From NCBI RefSeq assembly GCF_027596085.1, contig NC_072456.1:15824744-15888743 (forward strand): a stretch of 64,000 nt of DNA. The letters run 5' to 3'. A program made the position numbers and the translations under genes. The first letter of the stretch is position 1, and every line of letters starts with the position of its first letter. This document shows, piece after piece, positions 1 to 39,098 of the stretch. The notes under the pieces were generated by a model that was not told the DNA's origin, made no database searches, and saw only the letters and a program-made list of their open reading frames with translations. The stretch is from Anoplopoma fimbria (taxonomy: Eukaryota > Chordata > Actinopteri > Perciformes > Anoplopomatidae).

Positions 1-249
1 GCATGAGAGTAACAACTATCCTTAAAGCGTGAATGTCTGATTAGTGTATTTAAATCCGTGTCTAGTTTAACAGAATGATGCCTTCTCTGTTTACCGGCTG
101 TCCTACATTTCTGCTTTCACAACTGCCCTCCTTCTCGGGGGAAAAAAAGGACACATTTTACCCAGGATGCATCTCGATCTGGCCTTTGCATGACCCTGTC
201 CGCCATGATGCGAGTGTCTGGCCGCGGGCGGGGTCACATATCGGTCATT

Positions 250-345
250 TTTGTCCAATCAGAATCCTCTGCTGTGTGCGAGGGGCTGTGATTGGTGCTG
301 AGCCTGGTGACGCGATTGGTGTGGCGTCGCAGAGCGAACGCAACA
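250..345. promoter_or_regulatory. candidate promoter: three CCAAT boxes (NF-Y type)
   Basis: CCAAT at 255-259 on the plus strand and ATTGG (CCAAT on the minus strand) at 291-295 and 315-319, each in a good NF-Y context (CCAATCA, GATTGG). The DNA between is GC- and CpG-richer than its surroundings and includes a half-CRE-like TGACGCGA overlapping the third box. Multiple CCAAT boxes 24-36 bp apart are typical of vertebrate TATA-less promoters. The gene it would serve is not visible; it may lie off the left edge. Confidence 0.4.
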
Positions 346-2633
346 ATCATAACGGCAAAATGAGAGAGAAAAAAAAAACAAAGAAACAGACATAATGTTG
401 CCAGTCTCCTAATCTGTGCAATCTGACGATGTCCTACTTTTCATGATTCGTCTTATTTTATCGGACAGAGAGCGCTTTGGCATTCCCGCTGCGTTTGCCT
501 CACATTCAAGCTGCACCGTGTTTTACCCTCCGTCTTTGTTTCATGACAACTCTTGGCGACTCGTACTGTTTACAGGTCATTGGCAGTGCAGAAAGGGGAA
601 GCCGAGTCCGTAATGAGTTGACACTTGGTGCCACATTAAAACACCTCGCTGGCCTGCAAACCCACACAGCTGCACGGCCCACAAGAATGTTAGCACATTA
701 ACCAACACCCCCCGTTGTCTCACCTTTGTCTGCCTGCCACCCGACATTAGGCTGCTTCACTTTGGCCTTGTTGGAGGTCCTTTGTGAGGTCAAGGGGTAA
801 GACTGGACACCTGATGGTAGTTGTAAAAGATTATAGTTTGTGTGTGAACAAAAAATAAATTTGCCCCCTTGGTCAGATTTTGATCCGTCAAACTGATGTA
901 TGTATTTTTTTAAATTAGTAAAATCTCAATTTGTACTCGTTTGTCTCAATAAAACCATAGTCCACATATGAAACAGGTTTTTCATTCTGCTGGAAACCGA
1001 TTATCGTGATTTATGAAAGATAATGGTTCCATTGTTAGTCTTTTTGTCTATACTTCACCTCCTAATTGCAAAGTTTCTATTTTTTTAATTTATTTTAACA
1101 CTATTTTGTCTCATTTGTTGATACTATGGTTTGTATAAGGTGATTCTTTTTTCCTCCCGTTAATTGCGTGATGACATTCTTATCACCCGCTTTAGGTTGC
1201 GTATATGGGTTTTTCCTTGTTATTAAAATGGTTAAGTATTTTGAGGACACAGTAAACAATATTATAATATTATTATATGTAAAAAATATCATAGTAACTA
1301 TCGGACGTCTCTATGATATCTTGTTATTATTATGATAGTATAGCCATATGTTAATCTCAGTAGAATGAAAGCACAAAATAATTTTGGTAATAATTTTCAA
1401 GGTGGACAATATGATTTCACAGACAAAGTAAATATGTGTTTTGATGGGGGGGAACTGTCATGGCAATAATTCTTTCCATTACGACATAGATGTGAACATT
1501 CCTGTGACAAGGTTATGTATAGCATTTCTGAGAGTTAATGTCTTGACAGTTTTCTAAACCCCGATGTTTGTTGTGAAAGCACAATAGTACAACCCTCTAC
1601 TGCATTTTTAAGAGAGAAAACAAATAGTCTGTCATCATTGCCAAGCTTGGATGCTGATGCATTTTATCTTTTGCAGTATTTATTGAATAAGAAGAGATAA
1701 GACAGAAGCTGGGAATGTGCTCCTTTCAATTCCATCTCTTTTTTCCATGTCCCTCTCAAACTTTCTCAAACATGCCAGACTGTTTCCGTAAATCAAGGAC
1801 AGTGGGGAGGACGAGGTGTGATTGCTTTCACACCCAGGAAGTAATCACACCAGACCTGCCACAGCTCTGATTAAGACTGATAAATATCGACAAGCAGTTA
1901 ATGAGATGTCAAGCAGGAACAAGGCCCTTCCCTTCATGCCTACCGATGACACCAATGGAGAGGAAAAATGACCTTGACTTGGGAATGTCACGACCATCTT
2001 TCATGTGTGCAAAGCACAAGCTATTAATTATCTTTAGTTGTTGAGCAAGATTATCAATGGTGCAGCTGGATTATTCATTTCAACTGAATAGTGGCCAGCA
2101 GATGCTTGCTGGGATATTATTCTTCATAATTACGTCAGCTAAACAAAGAATGATTATTGTTCAATTTCATTTATTACAAGCTTTTTATCCCAGTAATAGA
2201 CAAACACGTAATCAACAAAAGGCTCCTTTAGACAGGTGAATTAGACGATTTAAAAGATCAATCGGCGCCCATCCTTGAGTTTATAGTCTAAACCCCATAG
2301 AAGGGTAAAATTTAAATAGGTACAGATTCGCACTGCCATATTGAGATAATTTATGTTTTTAGTTAGCATAATGACACTCAACAGTTTTTTTTTCTTTAGA
2401 ATAAACATACATGAAGCCCATTGCTACTTCCATTATTATTATTACACACATAAATATTACTATTAATATTCCCTATATCATTATTATAATTCTACTATAT
2501 TCATTGCTGCTGTTATTATAAGTAGTCTTCATTTTTTCCTTCATTACTCTGCTTACTACTCTTATTATATGAATCATTTATGTCATATACACTGAATGTG
2601 TTGTAACTCTTTTATGTTGTTCATTCTGTACAC

Positions 2634-2872
2634 ATGACATCTATTGCATTTCTGTCCATCCTGGGAGAAGGATCCCTCCTCTGTCGCTCTCTCATAGGTT
2701 TCTTCCTTAGTTTAGGAAACTAAATAGTTTTTTTTAGGGGAGTTTTTCCTGTGCCGATGTGAGGGTTCCGGGACAGAGGATGTCACATGTGTACAGATTG
2801 TAAAGCCCTCTGAGGCTTATTTGTAATTTGTGATTTTGGGCTATATAAAATAAATAGAATTTAATTGAATTC
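2634..2872 (+). repeat. interspersed repeat: teleost non-LTR retrotransposon-type 3' tail
   Basis: Contains GGGAGAAGGATCCCTCCTCT, a GGGGAGTTTTTCCTG segment, GATGTGAGGGTTCCGGGACA, GTAAAGCCCTCTGAGG and TTGTGATTTTGGGCTATA, ending in AATAAATAGAATTTAATTGAA. I recognise this as a sequence scattered in many copies through fish genomes. The GAATT-rich end resembles the 3' tail of L2-type LINEs, but the exact family is not certain. It is a fragment with no coding part. Confidence 0.6.
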
Positions 2873-5800
2873 CCCACACTGCAGTGCATAAAACAACCCC
2901 TAAGACACACAAACACAAGTGTGCTAGACGTCTGCTGAACTATGATGAGGACACAAGCTCAGCAGGGGGCTGGAAGAAAGCAGATCATTATCTCAGCGAG
3001 CATCATGTATGCATTGCTGTATGTGTGAGCTCTGTTCCCATGAGCAGCAGGCCCACATCAGTGCGGTTTAATTCTAGGGCATGTGATTTATGCATCACGG
3101 CACTAGTAATACGCTCTGTTTACAGTAAATTAAAGCTCTATCTTGATAACTGCAGCCATAAGGACATCTTATCTTCCCACAGTGGTATTTCGATGTGCTT
3201 GTTCTATGGCCTTGCTGTACCTGAAGGCTGCCATACCTCTCACATGTGACAGATTCCCACCAACTGTCCAGCTCTGACCGTGAACTCCAGGTCACCCCGC
3301 GGTCCCCAGGCGCAGTCCTGTTGAATATTGTTTCCCTGGCAGACATACTCAACCCATCAGACAGAAAGACCATGCAGCTGCACCCAAACACCCAACAATA
3401 GGTTTCTTGTTCTGGGACAGAAAAGGTTGGGTCCCCTTTTTGGGGAAGGGGGCGATGTGAGCGGGTGCTGGAATATTTCAGGGGTTTTGCAATAGGATAA
3501 TCCTTTGTGATGTTCCTTTGAATGGAAGCAACCATCGGGAGCATTCGATGAAGGGAAAACCTTTTTCTTCCACTATCGAAATATTTACTTACTCTATATA
3601 TCTTTTAGGAATTGAGCATTTGTTCTGTACAAAATGCTTGACTATTTCTAAAAATCACTTATATTAGTTACAGTATGTAATAAAATTGCTAAAGAAGAGC
3701 ATGATAGATTTGTATAGTTATGACTGGCTAAAAGGCCAAAACCAAAAAAGGGAAAAACAAGCCCAAATTGGTGCAACATAATGAATCCATTGTTAAAGTA
3801 ACATGAATTAACCAAATTCCTGAAAACCCTGGGAAATGATAATCAGTTCAATCAGGTCTGCGAGAGAGTGCATGTGTTAGAAAGATGGTGTGGGGGTGTT
3901 GAGTGGTATAAAAAAAGAGTACAAACACAAAGGCACCGTGTGTGGAGAAAGTCTGGAATGAGCTAAGCTAATAAAACAGGACATTTAATTAGCGTTGTCA
4001 TGACAAACAGCAAAATAATACAACAATAAATATCCATGACCATTAGAAAAGCGATATGAGGAAATGAATGACACATTTTGAAACTTCTGAAGCGCAAATC
4101 TCTCTGATGACTCATATCATGCACATTGCTTATTTTTTTGTGTTGTTTTTTGTTGCTGACGTTGTTGTTTCTTTCATAGGACCCTTAACTAAAGGAAATA
4201 AACTAAGACGCAAACAAACACACACATGCACACACATGCCTCTTTGTTGGAAGTATTTACTAATTAGCAAGTTGCGGGGTCGGAGTGGTAATTAGGCTTT
4301 CCGGTCGGCTGGTGTCTGTGTACAGCTTAGCTGAGACAGGTCCGAAGCTAAATGCCTTGCTATTTGTCCAGCAATTATGTCAGGTCCCCATGTCACAGTA
4401 CAGACGTGACCAATTAGCTGTGCCAAGCTAAAGTGAAAGAGAGGGATTATGGCAGAAGAGATGGGAGAGTAATAAAAAAAGTAGACAGAGAACGGGTGAG
4501 GGGGTGTTAATGGGGAGCTCCTCAGAGGGGGTGAGTGAGGGATCGTCTGTAGGGAATGAGAGAGAATAAAGGGGGAAAGATTTTGGCTTTGGAAATGAGG
4601 GGAAGGAGCGGGTAAGGAGGGTTTAGGGGAGCGGATTTCTTTTTCTTTTTTTTCAACGGCTGTGTGATCATGTTTTTGCATTGATCCTCGTCCTGACCGA
4701 CATGTGGCTAAGACATGCTAATGCATTGCAATATTTATGCTAATACCGCCTCTCTTACCGAGCAGGGATAATAAATTGATCTAAATTGACGTCTCAATAA
4801 TACTCCCTCACATTATATGGCATGTTTTGATGAAACAGGCCTCCATACAATCAATATTCTCCAGATTGGAGTAATGTGACCGTGTGTCAATGTGAATTCA
4901 CATGTGAATGTAGGAGGTGTATATATATACTGCTCTAGTTCAACTTGGCATTGGTCCATATTTAACCTCAAACTGACATATTATACTATGTATTGAGCAC
5001 TGGTGGAGCAGCGGCTATCTGAGTTATTAAAAACAGATCGAAACCGATGATGTGGTCCCTAATCTGTCTCAGGATACATGCAGTATGACAAAGTGGTGAC
5101 AAAAAAATGCTGATTATTTGTCCTTCAATACAGCGTGTCCATCATCTGACAACAACAGTGGAGAAAAAGTTGGGGTGATCAGAGATGAAATTTATTCTGC
5201 CAGCTGCAACACAAAAACAACCCACATAATCCTCTGTTGAAAGTTCTCCGAGCGCATCTAGGGGGAAGCATTTCAAAAATATCTGCCCTACCCAGACACC
5301 GAGACCACCCGTTCCACGGCTCTGTATTTAATTGGACAGAGAGAGGGAGAAGAAGGGAGCCATGGGACAAGGTGAGGGGCGGATGAGGTAGAATCTATGA
5401 TCTGAGGATCTTTCCCTTTTTTTGCTGGAAAAACAAGACTGTTGGCTCAGTGCCTGCAGAGATGAGAGGAGCTCATATAAATTAGTGGGCTTGAAAGACA
5501 ATATGGGGAGCTTTAGTGTTGCATGGCATTGGCATGGCTCTGTGGATTGCAAACTTTTGATTTGATTGTGACAACATGTCTTGCAAACTTGTGAGGCTGA
5601 GTGCAAATTGACCCAGTTTTAAAGGGAACATTTGGAAAATCGTATCGGATTTGGAAATAGCAGGCTACATTTTAGTATTCCTCTGGTCAGATGTGTAATT
5701 TAACTCTGGGCTATCCACAGCTCAATTTGGCAAAACACTTAAGAAGAGTGGTCTTTAACTTCAATAATAGCAAGGAACTTAGCAACTAAAGGAGCATTAG

Positions 5801-6920
5801 AAATAGATGAACTCTTCGTAACTTCTCCCGCGGATCAATATCCATTCATCAGATGCCTGTAGCTATAAATGATGAAAGACAGCATTACAGAAGATATTTT
5901 TACAGGCATTGTTACTCTAAATACCCTCGGGCTTTTCCAGGGCAAGGAGAATGATGTAGGCTAAACCTTTCTGAAAGACAAACATCAAATCACAGAGCTT
6001 TGGATTAAAAACAAAAAAGAACAACTCCGGCACATTTAGAGTGAAATGCAGAGTTAAATCTGGGAGTTTGGTATGTTTATCTTAAGCAAGTAGTTATTTA
6101 AACTGAGGCCTTTGGTGCTACTTTTTTGACAAGAAATGTTATTGTGATAACAGCTGAAAAACTACATAAAGCTCTGGTCATGATTACAGGAGTGAGAGAC
6201 GGCCATACATTTAAGCAGTGTAACGTGTTTGTCTTGGGTAATTACTCTGGAGAACATGTGTGAAGTTATGTGTTGGCATAGTACCTCATGGAAGAACAAT
6301 TTACTTTAAGTCCACATGGATGAATTATCAATTCAAAACACAACATAGAGACTCAGGAGATCGGGTCACATTTCTTAAATAATTTAATTGCAAAAGGGTA
6401 TTTAAAAAATATTTCTACAAGAATGCATCATCATGTTTTTTAGTAATTTGTTGTGTATGTCTGCAGCATTAAATACATCTTAATGCTTTTCAAAGAGTAA
6501 TTAACAATTGCATTTCTGAGCGCTTTACTCTGTCCCCCTCGCAGATCACTATACAAATACAGTACTCTCTGAAACATCTCACTTTCTTGTATGAAGCGGG
6601 GGTTTTCAAAAGTGACCCAAAGACAGATGTGGAGCGAGTTTGTTAGAAGACAGAAGAAAAAAACAGTACTGTGTATATTTATTTAAAACAGACAACTGAA
6701 GGAAAGAAAGCTAGAAGGTTGTAACTGAAGGGGTTTCGGGAAGGGTGGGTGTGTTTGACAGTCTTTGGAGGACATAGAATAGGGGAAGAAAGGTGGAAGG
6801 AATGTTGGGAAAGTTTGAATCCTATTGGCACACAAAGAGATTACCACATCTGACAAAGGCTAAACTCTGCGGATCAAAGTGTCTCGGTATTAAAAAATGT
6901 CAATCCTTTTATTTCACACA

Positions 6921-6925
<5 letters not shown>

Positions 6926-6957
<32 letters not shown>
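6926..6957. repeat. (CA)n microsatellite
   Basis: About 16 uninterrupted CA units with a related CACACTCTCT lead-in, in intergenic DNA. Confidence 0.95.
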
Positions 6958-6960
<3 letters not shown>

Positions 6961-8957
6961 TGTAACAATCAATCTTAATTTTAGCAACGGGTGCAGTCAG
7001 AGGTTTCTTTCCTGTCTAAGATTTTAAATATTAAGCACTCCCACGCATGTGTGAAAAATCCAGTTAAATAATAATTGATTGCAGTTGATGTGGGAGCAGT
7101 TTAATCATTTTAAGATGCGCAACTGTGCCAGTTGAGCTCATCACTCACGGCAGGTTGACTTAAGTGAACACAACTCCAGACCCCAGTGAACCATGTGCGG
7201 CTCATCAATAGATCATGCAGGCTCCAAAACGCTGACATTTTTAAGAGTGGGCACGTCTACCATCTGATTGTGTTTAACCCCCATATGCCCCCCCCCTTTA
7301 TGTTTACGCTCATCAACTTTGTCTTTTTTTGGTGCCACATGTGACTTTGCAACAGAGGGGCTTAGCTGATTGAATGATTGAGCTGAGGACAGCAGGGAGT
7401 ATTATTGTATATTCCGGGGAGACTTTGGGTGAAAGTGAGCTTCTGATTGCATTAATTCTGCTTTTCTCTGTTCTCCAAAAGCAGACTCTGTTCCTCTTTC
7501 CCTAACAAAATTATGTTTTGCTTTTGCTTCGGGGAGAAACAAAGTAATTCTGCAGAATGAGATCGAGAAAAATGTTTGCTCATCTAACAGGCTCTTTCAA
7601 CACTTTTTCATCGTGATAAAAGAATCGGCCAAAACCTGCGCTTCTGCACTTCAGCTATTATAATAAAAACCAGAGCTTACAACAATTGAGGGATATGATA
7701 CTTCCTATATAGTTTGTGTTCACAAACAGATAAATTACTACTTGATTTTGTTCTACAAATGTATCGGGTTAGTAAGCCCTTTGCAGAGTGTACGAGCAGT
7801 AGGGAAAACATCCGTATGTGGAATAAGATGAAACAATAAAAAACTGGATAAACATTGTTGTTTTTGCATAATATCCTCCATGACTTTTGAAGGGACTTGA
7901 GAGAGGCTGACAAAAGTAAGATGGGAAGACACACTTGCATGGCCGCTAACATCACGCTATCGTTACACACCTAACTAATTATGTTCACATATTGCATCGA
8001 TCAGCTCCTACCCAAACAATATGGAGGCTGTCTGGAAGATCACACCAGTGGTGCAGCCCCATCCCTTAATCCAAACACCTTCAAACACCCCTCTGTTAGA
8101 AGAGCAAATAGTATGGAGTCCGTGATGCAGCTGCTATCATTTAGGATGAGGGGGTCTGCAGATTTCAGTTTTCTGCGTGCCAGGGCTGTTGATCCTGCAC
8201 TGTACTAATCACGCAGCAGCCTAAGCTGAGACAGGATGATTGCAGGCCAGAAAGGAAATGAAGAGAGATAATGATAGGTCAGCCAGCCGTATGTCTGCCC
8301 TCACTGCATGCTCGTATCCTCGCTATGCCAGATTGGCTGCTGCATTAATCGACCTGACAGACAAAGACCAATAGGTTTCTCTTGACAGCTCTGGACTCTC
8401 TGATGAGGATCCCGTTACAGGGGGGGCAAACAGCAGGTCTAGCTATGGAGCTCCGCCTCTAGGGTGATTGAAATGATTGGCAGGTAGGCTGCATCATCTC
8501 TGGCTCATCCTTCTAATGACTCCTTAAACAGTCCAACATAAAATGGATTGGAGGTGTTGGAGGTCATTGAAAATATGTAAGATTAAAATCTATGTAAGCC
8601 ACATTTGAGTGGTTGGGGGAAGGTTTAGATTTGAAAACAAATGTGCCAATAAGAACTGCTAAGTGCTTCACGGATGAAATATTATGGAGCTTAATATCCA
8701 GTTCAGGTGGCAAAAACAAACTCGAACACACCGACACAGACGCTAAACAATGGACGGAGAGCAAAAGTGCGACATGTAGCCTAAGCATGGGTGCATCAAT
8801 TCCTCTACCTCCTGACTTTTCCCCATTATTTCTCTTCTTACTATAGTTTCTGTTAATTTCACTCTGAATCAAATAGGTCACAACAACAATTCCATTTTGT
8901 CAAAACACCATTTTTCTTTTGTTATTTATCGTATTTTTGTTACAAAACATGTACAGG

Positions 8958-9017
8958 CTGTTTAGAACAACAACAAAAATACAATATCCAATTTATATGC
9001 AATTTCTTTTGTTTAAT
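8958..9017 (-). terminator. putative ephb3 polyadenylation signal (ATTAAA plus GU-rich element)
   Basis: On the minus strand ATTAAA lies at 9017-9012. About 30 nt further on is the GU-rich stretch TTGTATTTTTGTTGTTGTT (about 8979-8961), the normal layout of a vertebrate cleavage and polyadenylation site. Cleavage would fall around 8985-9000. No AATAAA in this orientation was seen between here and the stop codon. Confidence 0.45.
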
Positions 9018-10575
9018 AATAGCAATTCATAAGGTGAATCCTCTTGGAGTTTCTCTTCCTTCTGATTGTTCCAAGTCCTTCCCAAATACAGTCCATCTGG
9101 GATTTGTTGGGGAGTGGGGGTCGGTGGGAGAGGTAAAAATAAATACATAGGGCAGGATGTCAAGAAATTAAAACAAGACTTTTGATTATTTCTAAATCCA
9201 GATAATAGTACGTAGAAAGTAAGGTGTCCATAATGGTTTCCCTCAGTTCCTGCATATATATATTCTAAGTAATTTTTTGGGGATTCATTAAAAAAGAAAG
9301 TTTAACAGTTGTCCACAGAATATAGCGTAATTGTTTCAGATATATTTGCTCCTTGTCACGGTTCAGTTCATGCGTTAATTCTCCACGGTGGCAAATAGCG
9401 GAAGCTGTATTGTACAGTATACTTGTGTGCAACTTGACACACCCACACATCCAAGCACACTTAATCACACATATACGCACACATGCGTACGCACACATAC
9501 AAAAACGCACACAAAAGGCCAAGTGGTCTTTCTATAGTGTTGCCACAGTCCTCGTCTCCCCTTAATCACACAAAGTGTCCAGTGGGGGGTACTTGGGTTT
9601 GACCGGCCATTTTGAAACCACAAATCTCCCAAAAATGTGTAAGAAAGCCAAAAAAATGAAGAAAAAAAGTGTGTGGACAAACAAAAATAACACATTTTAA
9701 TCTGTAAAAACACAGTTGATGAGCAGGTGATCCCAAGCTGTGGAGCTATCCTGAGTCACTTCAGGTCAGGGTGAAGAGGTCATCTAGTGACCTTTTGAGG
9801 ATTCAGCAGCCAAAACAAGTGTCCAAAAATGTGGCTGCCCTCCTTTGACCTATTTGACCTCTGTCATCTTCTTGACCTTTGATCTCAGCCCATCATATAT
9901 CCTCTTCCTCCACCTCACCCTTCTCCAGCAGGTGCCCTTTTACATTACACACCTTCAATATGAAGATGGAGAACGACACACGTGCACAGTAAAACAACTT
10001 CTATCAGGGAAAGATTTGTCCTCTATCTCCTGTGGGTCCGAAACACCTCTGCTTTTTGTCAAGTCATTTTTTTTTTGTGTGTGAACCTTTTGTTCACTTT
10101 TTTTATACCAGGGCGTTCATTCTTTACTATGTATTACGTCCATCACAGCTGGGTTAAGAGGTCACAGGGAGGGGCACTCGGGTGAGGATCAGAGTGTGAC
10201 ATTTCAGGTATAGGGCTAAGGCCAACCTCACTAAAACACACATGCATGCAAACGTCAACCCACACCAGAGCTGGTGAGGCACGCATGGGATATAAGGGGG
10301 GTAACTCTTCCTCCTCTTTCAAAAAACACACAAATTCTGATTGGATGGAAAAAGAAACAATGAGGAATAACAAAAAAAGCAGGAACAGGAAATGGAAGTG
10401 GTAGTAAAATAAAAAAAAAAAATAGTCAGAGGCACTGCAAGCCAGTTTTATAGCGTCTAATTGGCAGAGATGGGTCAGGCAGCTAGGGTTTTCCAATGGC
10501 TCTCTCTGGCACAGTTCCTCCCCGCTTTTCCTGTCTGGCTGTCTTTCGACTGCATCGGTCTGTTTGTCCTGTCGC
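8990..10575 (-). other. ephb3: probable ephb3 3' untranslated region
   Basis: About 1.6 kb from the stop codon to the best polyadenylation signal. It holds no plausible reading frame on the minus strand. Visible features are an AU-rich TATTTATT core near 9134-9142, a U-run at about 10408-10423 (minus strand), and short CA-rich patches near 9437-9514. The end is inferred, not proven; earlier signals could be used. Confidence 0.5.
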
Positions 10576-36469
<25,894 letters not shown>

Positions 36470-38602
36470 CTGTAAACAGAAAGAAAACAACCAGGTCAGA
36501 CAAAGAGGAACATGGGGAGATCAATAGAACTTTCAATAGTTTTACAACAATGTCATAAAACTTGTAAAATGAGCCGCCGAAGAGATAAGAGGCTTTGACC
36601 AACGTTCTCAGATAACTGGGTGAATAACTGAATGACAGAAAGCGCGGGCTTAGAGCGATATTAGATTAAATTAGACAAAGAAGTACTGTATGCCCGTGTG
36701 TGACAGGAAGACCGACAGACAGTGGGAGAGTGAGGCAGGGATCTAGGTGGGTGATCTCTGAGGTATTGTGTGACATTTTACTGCGGCTCCTTGTCTGGCT
36801 AATTAGTTTCAATTAGACGTTAGCTTTTATACAGGGGGAAAGGAAACAACAGTGAGTCTCGCTGTGAAACGGTTCCGCTTCCCACAGGGCACCATATCAC
36901 ACTCACACACATACACACACTTGATAACACCCACACATACAGCGAGTAACAGGTTGTAAAACTCTGCAAGATATACAACCCAACAGAAGGCTTCAGTGAA
37001 GAGGGAGGGTTATAAAGTTAGGTGTCACAAAAGAGGAGCTTTTGAGCGGAAAAGAGGTCGAAACACTTCAATTGGATTCACTTTTTGCGAGTACTTGAGC
37101 ACATATGCACTTCAAGTTTACCTTACTTTTGCGCCTGTCTCTTGGCACACACAGAGAAACAAAATGGTGGACAGGATTCTCTCGAGCAAATCTCTCCTCT
37201 CCTCTCCATTTTCCCCCCTCTAGTATCTACTGGCAAAGACAACGGCTTGGTGAGAGCAGAGAAGGAACACTATAAATGTTCAGTCTTTTACTACCTGGTG
37301 CTCAAGGCTTAGTATGCAGCCACCCTTATTATCTCAACCGCCGTGCTGTTCAACAACATAGTAAAAGATGATGAAACGGTACTGCCAGAAGGTGAGCTCT
37401 AACCGTCCCTGGTGTGTGGAAGGAAGTGCGAGATGTTCCAATGTTCTTGCCTCAGTTGCATGGGATGAACCTGAAGAAGTGTCTCAGCTCACTTTGCTTC
37501 TCTACCAACATCTCTGAGGTATTCTCTGCTTTCATCTCCCTCTTTTTTTCTTTGTATTATTTTTGGTCCTGGTAAGCTGACAGGAAACAGGACTTGGGAG
37601 CAAAATAAAATAATAAACCCCAGGGTCCTCTCCCCCCACACACACCTGCCCTACACTCACAAATACCCTCAAACTCAGAGACCCCTTGTGAGTCTAGCTC
37701 CGTAGAGATGACTTTCTCCTATAGCTGGGAATTCCCATTGAATTTTAGCCCCTCAAGCTTTGGGTGAGTGTCCCTGACATGTGTGTGCCCATTACACCGG
37801 TGAGAAAACATGACTTTCAAGAGAGTTCCTGCCAAAGGGAGATATCTTCTAGATTTGGCTTGTTTCCCTTTAGGCAGAATGGTCTGGTAGCTTTGCTGTG
37901 AGAACTGTCTCTCTGGGAGTGGCTCTGGGAGCAAATATCTTGTACATGCAGCAGCGCAGGGTCTTATCCAGCTAACGACCAAACAATCGTTTACCTTTCT
38001 CGCTTCTCAGTCTCCAATTTTCTCTCCGAGCTGATAGTGAAGATGCTTTCAAACAAATCACGAATTCAGTCTGCTTTTGCAGCGAGCCCTCTTTGCAGTC
38101 AGATGCAATGAGCCACATTTGTCTCTTGCGCAAATAAGGGCCTACTAGTGTTTTCATCTCAAACTGTGTCAGTGCATATTAGCTGTGGGACTTCCACTGA
38201 CTCATACCATGACAGTGTGTGATTATCGACCTCTTACCGACAGCTACACAGGTAGGTAAGCCGGTGTGGTGGAAATGATACGCCTCCGACGCCTGGTGTT
38301 TATTATTATGACTGGGCTGTGTGTATGGTGTATTGGCTTGTCATTAGAGCTGAACTTGCTGAAAATGACAACACAGTGAAACACTGACAGACTGGCGCAG
38401 TGAAAGAGGGGAGGTAAAGGGGAGACAGAGACAAAAGAGAAAGAACGAGAGCCGGAGAGCAGAAAGAGATGTATGCAAATCACGAACACACACAGATGTG
38501 AGGTGTGCCTCAATGGTGGAGACAGTGGATCATTCGGGAGTGCATGTGCAGCAGTTACCCTTCTATTCTCGATGCATCTGCATTGTTTAGCCATACCAGG
38601 TC

Positions 38603-38758
<156 letters not shown>

Positions 38759-38961
38759 TATGTGAGAGTTATTGTGTTCGTTTGTGCAGTCAAGCTTTGT
38801 ATTGTGCCCAAAGTGGAGCACAAATGCGGAGTCAATGGGCCAAAGCAAAAGCACTGAGTGACCCCGACCTCACCCGGCTGCTCCCTCTCTGTCAGTCTGT
38901 GTGTGTGCATGTGTGTGCATGTAGGTGGCTGCTATGCTCATTTGTCTTTGCACACTTTGTT

Positions 38962-39098
<137 letters not shown>

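Larger units (their letters stand above)
1..8989. other. intergenic region downstream of ephb3
   Basis: AT-rich sequence with no open frame that resembles a known protein. It contains the CCAAT-box cluster near the left end, one retrotransposon tail (2634-2872) and a short (CA)n run (6926-6957). The open frames here, for example a 149-codon one at 3095-3544, lack homology and splice context and are treated as chance. Confidence 0.7.

Noticed and set aside
3095..3544. 149-codon minus-strand open frame
   Set aside because: No homology recognised, no splice or promoter context, and length plausible by chance.
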